Shown one piece after another: positions 1 through 6,381 of a DNA stretch of 11,190 nt (its first letter is position 1; each line of letters opens with the position of its first letter). Both the position numbers and the translations under genes were made by a program. Below the pieces are notes generated by a model. It searched no databases. It was not told the origin of the DNA and was given only the letters and a program-made list of their open reading frames with translations. The DNA is from Promethearchaeia archaeon (GTDB lineage Archaea > Asgardarchaeota > Lokiarchaeia > Sigyniarchaeales > SOKP01): positions 1 through 11,190 of the forward strand of contig JAHQWY010000093.1 of assembly GCA_029856445.1 (NCBI GenBank). Reading direction: 5' to 3'.

Positions 1-363
1 GGGGGGACAGGGGAAAAAATTGAAAAGTCTCTCGGAGAAAAAGCCTTTATGATTGACAGACAAAAAGCTGATCTTGCTAAACGAGTAGACATTCATCCTG
101 ATATAGAAGGTACAGCAGAAAAGATTGAAAAATCTATCAGTGAAAAGGCATTTATGATAGATAGACAAAAAGAAACCACAGCTCAACGAGTAGGAATTCA
201 TCCAGATATAGAAGCTACAGCACATCAAATTGAGAAATCCATTAAAGAAAAAGCATTTTTGATAGATCGTCAAAGAGACACCGCAACCCATTTAAAGGAG
301 CTACATCCTGACATACCTGGTACTGCTGAAAAAATTTCCAGCACTATTGAAAAAAGAGCAAAA
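1..363 (+). repeat. 105-bp in-frame tandem repeats (35 residues each)
   Basis: Full units lie at 49-153, 154-258 and 259-363, preceded by the end of another unit at 1-48. The first two full units share 26 of 35 residues, and the third is more diverged (LIDRQR, LHPDIPGTAEKI). A decayed unit follows at 364-483. Divergence rises toward the C terminus. The invariant core is xIDRQ plus HPDI plus TA. Confidence 0.85.
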
Positions 364-486
364 GAAGTTGAAGAAAAAAAAGAAGTAGTAGAGAAACAAA
401 TAGACATAAAAAAAGATGCGGAACATATCGTTGAAAAATTTGAAACTGAAGTTGAAAAATTTAAAAAAGATGACAATGAAACCTAA
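1..486 (+). CDS. 35-residue tandem-repeat helical protein, 5'-truncated by the window
   Basis: The frame is open from base 1 and ends at a TAA at 484-486. The first ATG (base 49) lies inside the repeat array, and the residues before it (GTGEKIEKSLGEKAF) match a repeat unit, so the true start is upstream of the window. The visible part is about three units of a 35-residue repeat followed by a degenerate fourth and a lysine/glutamate-rich tail ending KKDDNET. Each unit carries MIDRQ, then IHPDIE, then TAxxIEKSI, and reads as a long charged helix capped at HPD. There is no signal peptide, membrane segment or cysteine, so a soluble helical-bundle or scaffold protein is likely. I do not recognise the family and assign no function. 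It converges with the next gene, with only 16 bases between the two stop codons. Confidence 0.8.
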   Translation, partial: GGTGEKIEKSLGEKAFMIDRQKADLAKRVDIHPDIEGTAEKIEKSISEKAFMIDRQKETTAQRVGIHPDIEATAHQIEKSIKEKAFLIDRQRDTATHLKELHPDIPGTAEKISSTIEKRAKEVEEKKEVVEKQIDIKKDAEHIVEKFETEVEKFKKDDNET

Positions 487-502
487 TTTCTAAATAAAGG
501 AT

Positions 503-991
503 TTAAAACCTTGTATTGAATTTGAATACTGAGTTTAAATTCATACATTCTAGTCTTTTTTTATAACCTAAAATGGCTGGAGAAATTGAACCATTGAAAT
601 TATTAATATCATTCTTGAATCGATAATAGAAATCCTCAAGAATTTCTCTAATAATTCCCCTTTCCATTTGAAGATCATTCTTTTTAGTAATAGCTATAAC
701 TAATAGACGTCCCTCCCTTTCATATAATATTCTGGTATCCCTAAAATTAATTTCTTGAAGTTCTTCATTCACCCCCTCTTTCAATTCATTGATAAATAAG
801 TTTATTGCATTCAAAAAGCTACAAATTAAGTCATCTTTTAAAAAACTTAAGTTATTTGAGAACCTATTACTAACAAGTAAAGCACCAGTTTCATAATCCA
901 AGAGGTAGATTGCATGAAAGAGATTTTCTTGAGGATTGATTTTTTCTAAACTAAAACCATAATTTCTATTTATTTTATCATGGAAAGACAT
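503..991 (-). CDS. small longin/roadblock-like protein
   Basis: A 162-residue soluble protein starting at ATG and ending in TAA. After about 24 residues it shows strand-turn-strand (AIYLLDYETGALLVSNRF, about 27-44), a helix (DDLICSFLNAINLFINEL, about 53-70), further strands (about 82-103, including RILYEREGRLLVIAIT) and a long acidic helix (about 110-130). This order is typical of the profilin-like folds of longin and roadblock/LC7 domains. Such small proteins are numerous in Asgard archaea, where they are thought to work with Ras-like small GTPases; none is visible in this window. The C-terminal 30 residues (SPAILGYKKRLECMN onward) lie outside the domain. The family call is from pattern and remembered Asgard proteins, not a search. 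It is divergently arranged with the ACT-like gene over a 200-base spacer. Confidence 0.7.
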   Translation of the reverse strand: MSFHDKINRNYGFSLEKINPQENLFHAIYLLDYETGALLVSNRFSNNLSFLKDDLICSFLNAINLFINELKEGVNEELQEINFRDTRILYEREGRLLVIAITKKNDLQMERGIIREILEDFYYRFKNDINNFNGSISPAILGYKKRLECMNLNSVFKFNTRF

Positions 992-1139
992 ATTTTATAC
1001 TCGAAATAAAAACCTTGTGAATAAATTTTATTAGAAAGACATATCAAATAACCAGAAATTAACTTAAATATAAAATGCAAATATTATCTTTATATTACTC
1101 GAATAACACCTAGAAAAAAATCCAAAAAAATCATAAAAA

Positions 1140-1147
1140 TTTATATA
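1140..1147 (+). promoter_or_regulatory. possible TATA box of the ACT-like gene
   Basis: TTTATATA lies about 47 bases before the ATG at 1194, in the divergent spacer, and would place transcription start near 1170. The surroundings are so AT-rich that this is only suggestive. Confidence 0.3.
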
Positions 1148-1193
1148 GTTTTCTAAAATATTACCCTTAATTACCCCATAGTTTTTGATTATT

Positions 1194-1655
1194 ATGGAAA
1201 CCAACAATTCTGTGCAAAAAAATAAGATATCAGTAGGCTTAATTCTAACTAATAATGAATTAAATACCAACCCGATTTTTCCTACTGAAATTAAAGAAGA
1301 AATTATGAATTCTCCTTATTATTTGTTGATCTTTATTTCAAGGGAAGATGTGGTTAAAATTAGTTGCTTTCCAACACAAAAAAGAAATATTAAAAAAATA
1401 CTTATTAAACTAAAAGAATTTTCCCCCGATCTCGTTAAAGGTATATCAAATGTATTAAATGAATTAAATTTAAGCAAAGAGATCCTTCATACCACCGGTC
1501 TCTGCTACGAAATGGAGAAATGCTTCTATGAAACTTATTTAATCGGAGATATAATTGATTCAGGCGAATTAACAATCGATAATATTCAAGAAAAGTTTAT
1601 GTCTGTAGCAAATGTAATAGACGTCCATATCGAAGATATTCCTTCACTCTCATAG
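1194..1655 (+). CDS. small protein with ACT-like C-terminal half
   Basis: The protein has 153 residues from ATG 1194; an in-frame TTG at 1185 would add three residues and is less likely. The second half follows a strand-helix-strand-strand-helix-strand order: KKILIKLKEFSPDLVKGISNV (strand, helix), EILHTTGLCYEM and CFYETYLIGD (strands), IQEKFMSVANVIDVHIEDI (helix, strand). This fits an ACT-type or related ferredoxin-like regulatory domain that would bind a small ligand or dimerise. The first half contains a hydrophobic strand (PYYLLIFIS) and no recognised motif. There is no membrane segment and no catalytic signature. The gene is clearly real by composition; the domain call is by secondary-structure pattern only. 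It stands alone, divergent from the longin/roadblock-like gene. Confidence 0.65.
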   Translation: METNNSVQKNKISVGLILTNNELNTNPIFPTEIKEEIMNSPYYLLIFISREDVVKISCFPTQKRNIKKILIKLKEFSPDLVKGISNVLNELNLSKEILHTTGLCYEMEKCFYETYLIGDIIDSGELTIDNIQEKFMSVANVIDVHIEDIPSLS

Positions 1656-1689
1656 GTTTATTTTTTCTTTAATAAACACTTTATTTTTT
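1656..1689 (+). terminator. hairpin plus T-runs after the ACT-like gene
   Basis: GTTTATT (1656-1662) pairs with AATAAAC (1671-1677) immediately after the TAG stop, with a T-rich loop and a further T6 at 1684-1689. Archaeal terminators are mainly T-tracts, so the T-runs may be the functional part. Confidence 0.45.
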
Positions 1690-1740
1690 AATACTTTCTA
1701 ACAATATTCATAACCCAGAAAATACTGAATTTGTGATTTA

Positions 1741-1947
1741 ATGAATAACAAAAAAGTTCCCCCTCCCCCAGTTCTCCCGCCATCTATCAAAATAAATGAA
1801 AACTTCTGTCTTCTGCATAAAGGTGAGATTCGAGGTAAAATTTATACTTGTCCTAGCTGTAAAATAAATTATTGCATGGAATGTGCTGAAAAAGCAAGTC
1901 AGGAAGCAAAACTTTGCATTAAATGTAAGAAATTAATTTTAGTATAA
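1741..1947 (+). CDS. small RING/B-box-like zinc protein with polyproline N terminus
   Basis: A 68-residue protein with eight potential zinc ligands in four regular pairs: C23/H26, C37/C40, C45/C48 and C59/C62. The spacing, C-x2-H-x10-C-x2-C-x4-C-x2-C-x10-C-x2-C, is what a two-zinc cross-brace fold (RING, B-box or FYVE-like) needs. The first 15 residues include VPPPPVLPPS, a polyproline stretch. In Asgard genomes, as I remember them, similar cysteine modules occur alone or at the C-terminal end of larger proteins. Some small RING proteins in archaea act as ubiquitin-ligase partners, but no ubiquitin, E1 or E2 gene is visible here, so that role is not claimed. There is no Shine-Dalgarno before the ATG. 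The high density of ordered ligands makes a real gene likely despite its size. Confidence 0.75.
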   Translation: MNNKKVPPPPVLPPSIKINENFCLLHKGEIRGKIYTCPSCKINYCMECAEKASQEAKLCIKCKKLILV

Positions 1948-1959
1948 ATTTAATAAAAA

Positions 1960-1967
1960 TTTTTTTT
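1960..1967 (+). terminator. T8 tract between convergent genes
   Basis: Eight T residues lie 13 bases after the zinc-protein stop, within the 21-base gap before the convergent membrane-protein stop. This is a typical archaeal T-tract terminator. Confidence 0.5.
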
Positions 1968-1968
1968 A

Positions 1969-2355
1969 TTATTCTTCTACCCGTTTAATCGCACCAATAG
2001 ATCTCCAACCTAACCAAAAGATGAGCATTACTATTATGAAAATAAATAATGTAGTGGCAAATACATAACCTCCGACAAAAAGATCTACTAGAATTAAAAA
2101 TGGGATACCTGCAATAGCAAATCCTCCCATATATCCATAACCCCAATATCTATCTTTTAATCCAATTATCACTCCAGGGATAATTGTGGTGAAAATTACT
2201 GTTAAGTATGACCAAATCTGCATAGTATCTAAAATAATTACCATGTTTATCCAAGAAGAAATAAATCCTATAATGATCCAGATTGCTGTGTAGATAGTAA
2301 ACTTAAATTCAGGTTCTGGTCTTCCAACAGTTTGTTCCTTTCTTTTCCTTGACAT
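1969..2355 (-). CDS. four-helix membrane protein of unknown function
   Basis: A 128-residue protein starting at ATG. A basic N-terminal tail (MSRKRKEQTVGR) precedes four predicted membrane helices at about residues 20-42, 47-66, 72-95 and 97-117, and the protein ends in a charged tail (KRVEE). The loop between helices 2 and 3 is KDRYWGYGYMGG, rich in aromatic residues and glycine. By the positive-inside rule both termini are likely cytoplasmic. No transporter, enzyme or receptor signature is recognised. It converges with the zinc-protein gene and diverges from the Tes gene across a 620-base spacer. Confidence 0.75.
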   Translation of the reverse strand: MSRKRKEQTVGRPEPEFKFTIYTAIWIIIGFISSWINMVIILDTMQIWSYLTVIFTTIIPGVIIGLKDRYWGYGYMGGFAIAGIPFLILVDLFVGGYVFATTLFIFIIVMLIFWLGWRSIGAIKRVEE

Positions 2356-2592
2356 GATAATTTAAAAATTACTAGATATCAATCATTAAACTGAAATAAT
2401 GCATTATATAATTAATACTATTAACTATCAGTGTTCATCAATTTAAATAAGCTGTTATTAAGATCATAGATTTTATTTATAAGTTTTTAATCATATAATA
2501 CCTTTAGGATGAAAATTTTACATTAAAATAAAATATCTATATATATATAAATATTTAAATCAAAAAATTGAAAAATAAATTAAAAACTAACA
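2356..2592. other. AT-rich spacer without genes
   Basis: This is the first part of the 620-base divergent intergenic region between the membrane-protein and Tes genes. I see no coding potential on either strand. A run of alternating TA (about 2536-2555) could serve as a TATA box reading toward the GC-rich element that starts at 2593. The rest of the spacer holds that element, an 18-bp palindrome at 2804-2821, and a 10-bp inverted repeat with arms at 2872-2881 and 2894-2903, of a size expected by chance at this composition. Confidence 0.5.
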
Positions 2593-2711
2593 TGCCTCCT
2601 GCCTACACCCTGGATTTTTGTCTTTTGGTAGTGTAAATTTTTACACTCTGATTTCGCCCTCCTCCCCCTATTGTATTTTTTGACGCCTATTGCGTCCGTT
2701 GGCAGGAGGCA
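2593..2711. ncRNA. GC-rich inverted-repeat element, candidate structured RNA
   Basis: A 119-base island rich in G and C sits in otherwise A/T-dominated intergenic DNA. Its ends are a perfect 11-bp inverted repeat, TGCCTCCTGCC (2593-2603) and GGCAGGAGGCA (2701-2711). Inside are a hairpin AGTGTAAA/TTTACACT (2630-2637 with 2640-2647) and a hairpin GACGC/GCGTC (2682-2686 with 2692-2696). Together they would fold as a three-way junction. Plus-strand single-stranded parts are pyrimidine-rich (CCCTCCTCCCCC at 2657-2668); on the minus strand they are purine-rich, as is commoner for RNA loops, so the transcribed strand is unclear. On the plus strand TA-rich DNA lies upstream and a T4 follows. No coding frame and no known RNA family is recognised. 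Alternatives are a small non-autonomous mobile element with terminal inverted repeats (no target duplication seen) or a protein-binding DNA element. Confidence 0.45.
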
Positions 2712-2803
2712 CCTTTTAAAATTAGAGAAGAGAAAGATTCATTGCTTTGTAACATTTTCGCATAAAAAGATTATACAATCATGTAAACATTTTTAAATTC
2801 TTC

Positions 2804-2821
2804 TTATTTAACGTTAAATAA
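2804..2821. promoter_or_regulatory. 18-bp perfect palindrome, possible operator
   Basis: TTATTTAACGTTAAATAA is perfectly self-complementary and lies 154 bases before the ATG of the Tes gene. It could bind a dimeric regulator. At this AT content one such palindrome in a window of this size is only mildly unexpected, so the regulatory role is a guess. Confidence 0.25.
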
Positions 2822-2975
2822 AAAAAATAGGGAAACAGATTTTCAAATTTATTAAAAATTTTGTCCTTTTTTAATAATATCGATAATACTATAGATATTA
2901 TTATAAAATTTAAATGATTTAAACATTTATTAAAATACTAATTTAATTAAATAATTCAATATATAATTGATTCAT

Positions 2976-4715
2976 ATGACTGAGCTTGAGACTCAAACTA
3001 CTAAAAGAGAAAAACAAGAGTATGAAATAATCCGAACAACGACTAGCCTTTGCCCTGATTGTATGAAACACATTCCTGCCGAAATAATCGTTGACCCCGA
3101 AACAAATTGGGTAATGATGGTTAAGACTTGTAAGGAGCATGGATTATTTAAAGATAAACTGTCAATCAATCCTGAAGAATATAAATGGCAACAGACAATA
3201 ACAGATGAAATTGGTTCTACTGTAAATAACAGTACTCAACCCGAATATGTATCCTCCGGTATTAAGCAAATAAATAAAGGATGCCCATATGATTGTGGTT
3301 TATGCTCCAATCATAAAAGTGCCCCAAATATTTGTTTAATCGATATCACTAATCGTTGTAATCTGGCTTGCCCTATTTGTTTCGCTAATGCAAGCGCAAA
3401 AGGTTATGTAGTAGAACCTACATTCGAAGAACTCGTCCGAATTATGGAACATTTTAGATCCATGGAACCAATCCCCGCAGTTTTACTCCAGCTCTCTGGA
3501 GGAGAACCTACAGTAAGGGATGATCTTCCTAAAATAATTCGGAAAGGTAAGGAATTAGGATTTACAGAAATTATGGTAACCACCAACGGAGTCCGATTTG
3601 GGAAATCACTTGAATTTATGAAAGAATGTATGGATGCTGGAATGGATGCTTGTTATCTCCAATTTGATGCTACTGATGAACCTGAAGTATGGAAAAAGAT
3701 TAGAGGGGTGAATTTATGGCCTCTTAAAAAGAAAGTTATTGAAAATGCACGAAAACTTGGATTTTATGGTATTATGTTAGTCCCAGTTATCGCTAAAGGC
3801 GTCAATGATCATGAAATTGGAAGAATACTAGATTTTGCTAAAGATAATTGTGATGTGGTATCAGGTGTTATTTTCCAACCAGTTTCATTAACTGGACGCA
3901 TTAGTTTCGAAGAACTAATGGATATTAGATATACCACTTCTGATTTAAAAGAAGCAATTAATAAATATACGAACGGATCAGTTACCAAGTTTTATCCCAT
4001 AGCATTCACAGCGAAATTTACAAAATTATTAGCTTGGTTTGATGATGTACCACCATTCAGCATGACAAGCCACGCAGATTGTGGTTTTGCTACTATATGC
4101 GTTATTAATGACAAAGATGAGTGGGAACCCATAGAACACTTCTTTGATGCTGAAGGATTGATTCGATGGGCTAATCAAGTCTGGGATATGGTTGAAAAAC
4201 AGGAAGTTCCAAAACCTACTGGATTATTAAAAGGCATTAATCTAAGTGATTTCGGACAGCTTGCTTCCAAAATTGGTAATTTTATTGATGACATGACTAG
4301 CTTGGGTTATCGACAAATTATGAAGGCATATTTCTTTGCGGGAGCAGCAAGATATATTAAAAGTCCACAAAAAATTCTTACTAGTAAGACATATCAAGCA
4401 TTTGCTCGATTAGTAATGGCTCCAAATTTGAAATCAGCGGGGAAATTCTTCAATGACCGTAATCTAATGATTTCAAGTATGCATTTCCAAGATAGCTATA
4501 ATTTTGATTTAGATAGAGTATGTAGATGTCTTGTTCATTACGGTGTTATCGATCCGGAGGATCCTTCAAAAGTACGTGAGGTCCCGTTCTGTGCTATGAA
4601 TACTTTACATCGTCCAATAATAGAAAGACAGCTAGCAATAGCTGGTGAAACAGCAAAGAAACCGGAAGTGATTCAAGCAGAAATTGAGGAACTTCTAGAA
4701 AAATTCCAAGAGTAA
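2976..4715 (+). CDS. tes: Tes-family radical SAM protein, probable tetraether lipid synthase
   Basis: The protein has 579 residues from ATG 2976; an in-frame TTG at 2967 would add three. The radical SAM cluster motif is CNLACPIC (C128, C132, C135), followed by the glycine-rich SGGEPT (174-179). Before it are a rubredoxin-like metal site (C26, C29, C52, with H55 nearby) and a second cysteine group GCPYDCGLC (C103, C107, C110, plus C120). This matches the tetraether synthase family typified by Methanocaldococcus jannaschii MJ0619, which uses SAM radicals to join the phytanyl tails of two archaeol-type lipids into membrane-spanning tetraethers. More cysteines occur at HADCGFATIC and in VCRCLVHYG near the C terminus. 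The family contains several paralogous groups, so lipid coupling is likely but not proven. No Shine-Dalgarno is visible. A T9 tract follows the stop. A remnant of a second copy lies at 6382-6447. Confidence 0.85.
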   Translation: MTELETQTTKREKQEYEIIRTTTSLCPDCMKHIPAEIIVDPETNWVMMVKTCKEHGLFKDKLSINPEEYKWQQTITDEIGSTVNNSTQPEYVSSGIKQINKGCPYDCGLCSNHKSAPNICLIDITNRCNLACPICFANASAKGYVVEPTFEELVRIMEHFRSMEPIPAVLLQLSGGEPTVRDDLPKIIRKGKELGFTEIMVTTNGVRFGKSLEFMKECMDAGMDACYLQFDATDEPEVWKKIRGVNLWPLKKKVIENARKLGFYGIMLVPVIAKGVNDHEIGRILDFAKDNCDVVSGVIFQPVSLTGRISFEELMDIRYTTSDLKEAINKYTNGSVTKFYPIAFTAKFTKLLAWFDDVPPFSMTSHADCGFATICVINDKDEWEPIEHFFDAEGLIRWANQVWDMVEKQEVPKPTGLLKGINLSDFGQLASKIGNFIDDMTSLGYRQIMKAYFFAGAARYIKSPQKILTSKTYQAFARLVMAPNLKSAGKFFNDRNLMISSMHFQDSYNFDLDRVCRCLVHYGVIDPEDPSKVREVPFCAMNTLHRPIIERQLAIAGETAKKPEVIQAEIEELLEKFQE

Positions 4716-4740
4716 TTTTTTTTTATCCAATTTATTTTTT
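4716..4740 (+). terminator. T-tract terminator after the Tes gene
   Basis: T9 begins directly after the TAA stop, and a T6 follows at the end of the interval. No GC stem precedes it, as usual for archaeal termination. Confidence 0.5.
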
Positions 4741-4786
4741 ATAATTTATTTTTGGTTATAGTAGAAATCAAAATTTAGCGTAAAGT

Positions 4787-4888
4787 TTATTCTCCACGTC
4801 TTTTTTCTTCAAGTCTCCAATCAGGTAGTCGATCATATATCAATTTAAACCTTAATAGCTGTTTAAAGGTCTGAACACGCCAGTGTTT
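4787..4888 (-). pseudogene. C-terminal fragment of an unidentified protein
   Basis: On the minus strand a 33-codon open stretch ends at TAA (4787-4789), with final residues LIYDRLPDWRLEEKRRGE. Its start is cut by an in-frame TAA (4889-4891). No ATG lies inside it, and its only start-type codon is a TTG halfway along. The residue mix (Trp, Arg, Asp, Glu, Pro, aromatics) and the locally higher GC are unlike the A/T-dominated spacer on both sides and look like real protein. The simplest reading is the surviving tail of a gene whose 5' part has decayed. I do not recognise the family. Functional translation cannot be excluded but has no support. Confidence 0.4.
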
Positions 4889-5177
4889 TTAAATTGAAGA
4901 GTCATCTATATTTATGAAGATTAAATTAGAAATTTTATAAAAAAAGTTTACTTCCAAATGAATCTCACTAAAATATTAAACCAAGTTAGAGAAAAAGATG
5001 AATAAATAAAGATGGAGAATAAAATAATATATTTAAGAATAATAACTGTGGGTATATTTATAGCTTTTTCTTTTACATCACAAAAAAGTATAAAAGTTTT
5101 TAATAAAAAATATTTTCTTGAATACTTGAATTTTAATTGTTGTTATTTTAATAATAGCAAAAAAAAGGCAAATTGCC
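4889..5177. other. spacer before the MBL gene, no intact gene seen
   Basis: The stretch is AT-rich. It holds a 15-codon frame at 4958-5005 (MNLTKILNQVREKDE) and a 59-codon frame at 5012-5191 that begins with a hydrophobic segment and overlaps the start of the next gene. Neither has a ribosome site or convincing composition. GGCAA and TTGCC (5167-5177) form a near-palindrome abutting the ATG at 5178. Confidence 0.4.
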
Positions 5178-6182
5178 ATGTTTGGAATTGAACGAAATCC
5201 AGGAAAAGTTAATGAATATTTACATCTGATTGATATAAAGCAACATGGATTCCCAAACACCTTCTCAGTTTTCTTAGCAGAATTTAACAACGGGGTGGTG
5301 ATAATTGATTGTGGAACCTCAAAAGATGTACGAAAACTATTACGCTATATGAAAGAAAATAATATTTCATTGGATTCTGTCAAATATGTTATTGCGTCCC
5401 ACCATCATTTTGACCATTCAGGGGGTTTATGGAAGCTTTACGATGAAATTAAGAAATATAATCCAAGGTTGAAGATAATTTCGAGTCTTGAAACTATGAA
5501 TATGCTTAATAATTTTGAGAATGAACAGCATTTCGTACGTTCAAGAGAAACTTGGCCTATATTGATGGGAAAATTAAGAAAAATAGAAGAAGATGCATTT
5601 AAAATCATAAATTCTGATGAATATTATAAAAAAGAAGGAGAATCGTCTAATATTATTGATACTTTCACTTTAAATGATTCTGAAGTGGGTCTAGCAATCT
5701 TAGAAACTCCAGGGCATGCTCCAGGTCACATTTCTCCTTTATTTATAAAAAACGATTCTGTAGATTTCATTTACTTTGGAGAGGCTTTAGGATCTCTTAA
5801 TCATTCAAAAAAACTAGAAACTTTACCTAGTTCTGCCGCCCCAGATTTTAATTATAAAAATTATATGACCTCATTAAAAAAAATAAAAGAATTAACCCCA
5901 TTTAGTGGAGGATTCGCTCATTTTGGATTCGTCTCAGGTTTAGAAAATGTTCATGCGATAATTGATGACAATGAATATATTACAAAAGATTTTAGACAAA
6001 GAATTATTAAACTCTATCGTGAAAAACCAGAAACTAAATATATTTTTGACAAGTTAACACCAATTGCTATTCCGAGAGTCGAAATTGATGTTGATGAAGA
6101 TTCCCAAATATATCAGACTCTTATCAAATTTATGGTTACTGTGGTATATGGTATGATGATGGATCTAGGATATAGAACTTAG
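5178..6182 (+). CDS. metallo-beta-lactamase-fold hydrolase
   Basis: A 334-residue soluble protein starting at ATG. The metal-binding signature is SHHHFDH, giving H75, H77, D79 and H80 in the HxHxDH pattern, after the strand VIIDCGT that opens this fold. A third histidine is H180 in ETPGHAPGH and the last is H248 in GGFAHFG. The usual bridging aspartate appears to be replaced by E202 in YFGEALG. The protein therefore probably binds two metal ions, though the bridging ligand is uncertain. The family covers thioesterase, lactonase, phosphodiesterase and flavo-diiron enzymes; nothing in the sequence fixes the substrate, and the 110-residue insert between H80 and H180 is not diagnostic to me. It lies between the Tes gene and a copy of the Tes 3' end, so local duplication or rearrangement has touched this locus. 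Confidence 0.85.
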   Translation: MFGIERNPGKVNEYLHLIDIKQHGFPNTFSVFLAEFNNGVVIIDCGTSKDVRKLLRYMKENNISLDSVKYVIASHHHFDHSGGLWKLYDEIKKYNPRLKIISSLETMNMLNNFENEQHFVRSRETWPILMGKLRKIEEDAFKIINSDEYYKKEGESSNIIDTFTLNDSEVGLAILETPGHAPGHISPLFIKNDSVDFIYFGEALGSLNHSKKLETLPSSAAPDFNYKNYMTSLKKIKELTPFSGGFAHFGFVSGLENVHAIIDDNEYITKDFRQRIIKLYREKPETKYIFDKLTPIAIPRVEIDVDEDSQIYQTLIKFMVTVVYGMMMDLGYRT

Positions 6183-6244
6183 AGGAACATTTCTATCGAT
6201 AGTTTTGATATAAAAATATATGTATTAAATTTTAAAAATATGGC

Positions 6245-6253
6245 TTTTTTTTT
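6245..6253 (+). terminator. T9 tract downstream of the MBL gene
   Basis: Nine T residues lie 62 bases after the stop in a gene-free spacer. They could end transcription of the MBL gene; no stem precedes them. Confidence 0.35.
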
Positions 6254-6381
6254 ATCGTTATGCATCTACAACTTGTATGACATAATCTATTACACCTAAA
6301 AATTTCAAATTAAATAGTACCATAAACGGATATTACATGGACGAGAATTCGAGAGTAATCCTCATTAAGATCTAATGTAAG

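Noticed and set aside
270..476. Minus-strand frame inside the repeat gene
   Set aside because: Ser/Phe-rich antisense shadow of the lysine/glutamate-rich repeats.
1064..1270. 68-codon minus-strand frame across the divergent spacer
   Set aside because: It overlaps the start of the ACT-like gene and its residues are what AT-rich antisense DNA gives (F, I, N, Y); no motif or ribosome site.
2593..2711. Integron attC-like site
   Set aside because: The ends superficially resemble attC arms (GTTGGCA), but the last bases do not fit GTTRRRY and there is no integrase or cassette array.
2872..2903. 10-bp inverted repeat TAATAATATC/GATATTATTA upstream of the Tes gene
   Set aside because: All but one pair is A-T; about this many such repeats are expected by chance at this composition.
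5012..5191. 59-codon plus-strand frame with a hydrophobic N terminus just before the MBL gene
   Set aside because: It overlaps the MBL start, lacks a ribosome site, and its second half is low-complexity Asn/Lys/Phe typical of AT-rich noise. A decayed membrane-protein start cannot be excluded.
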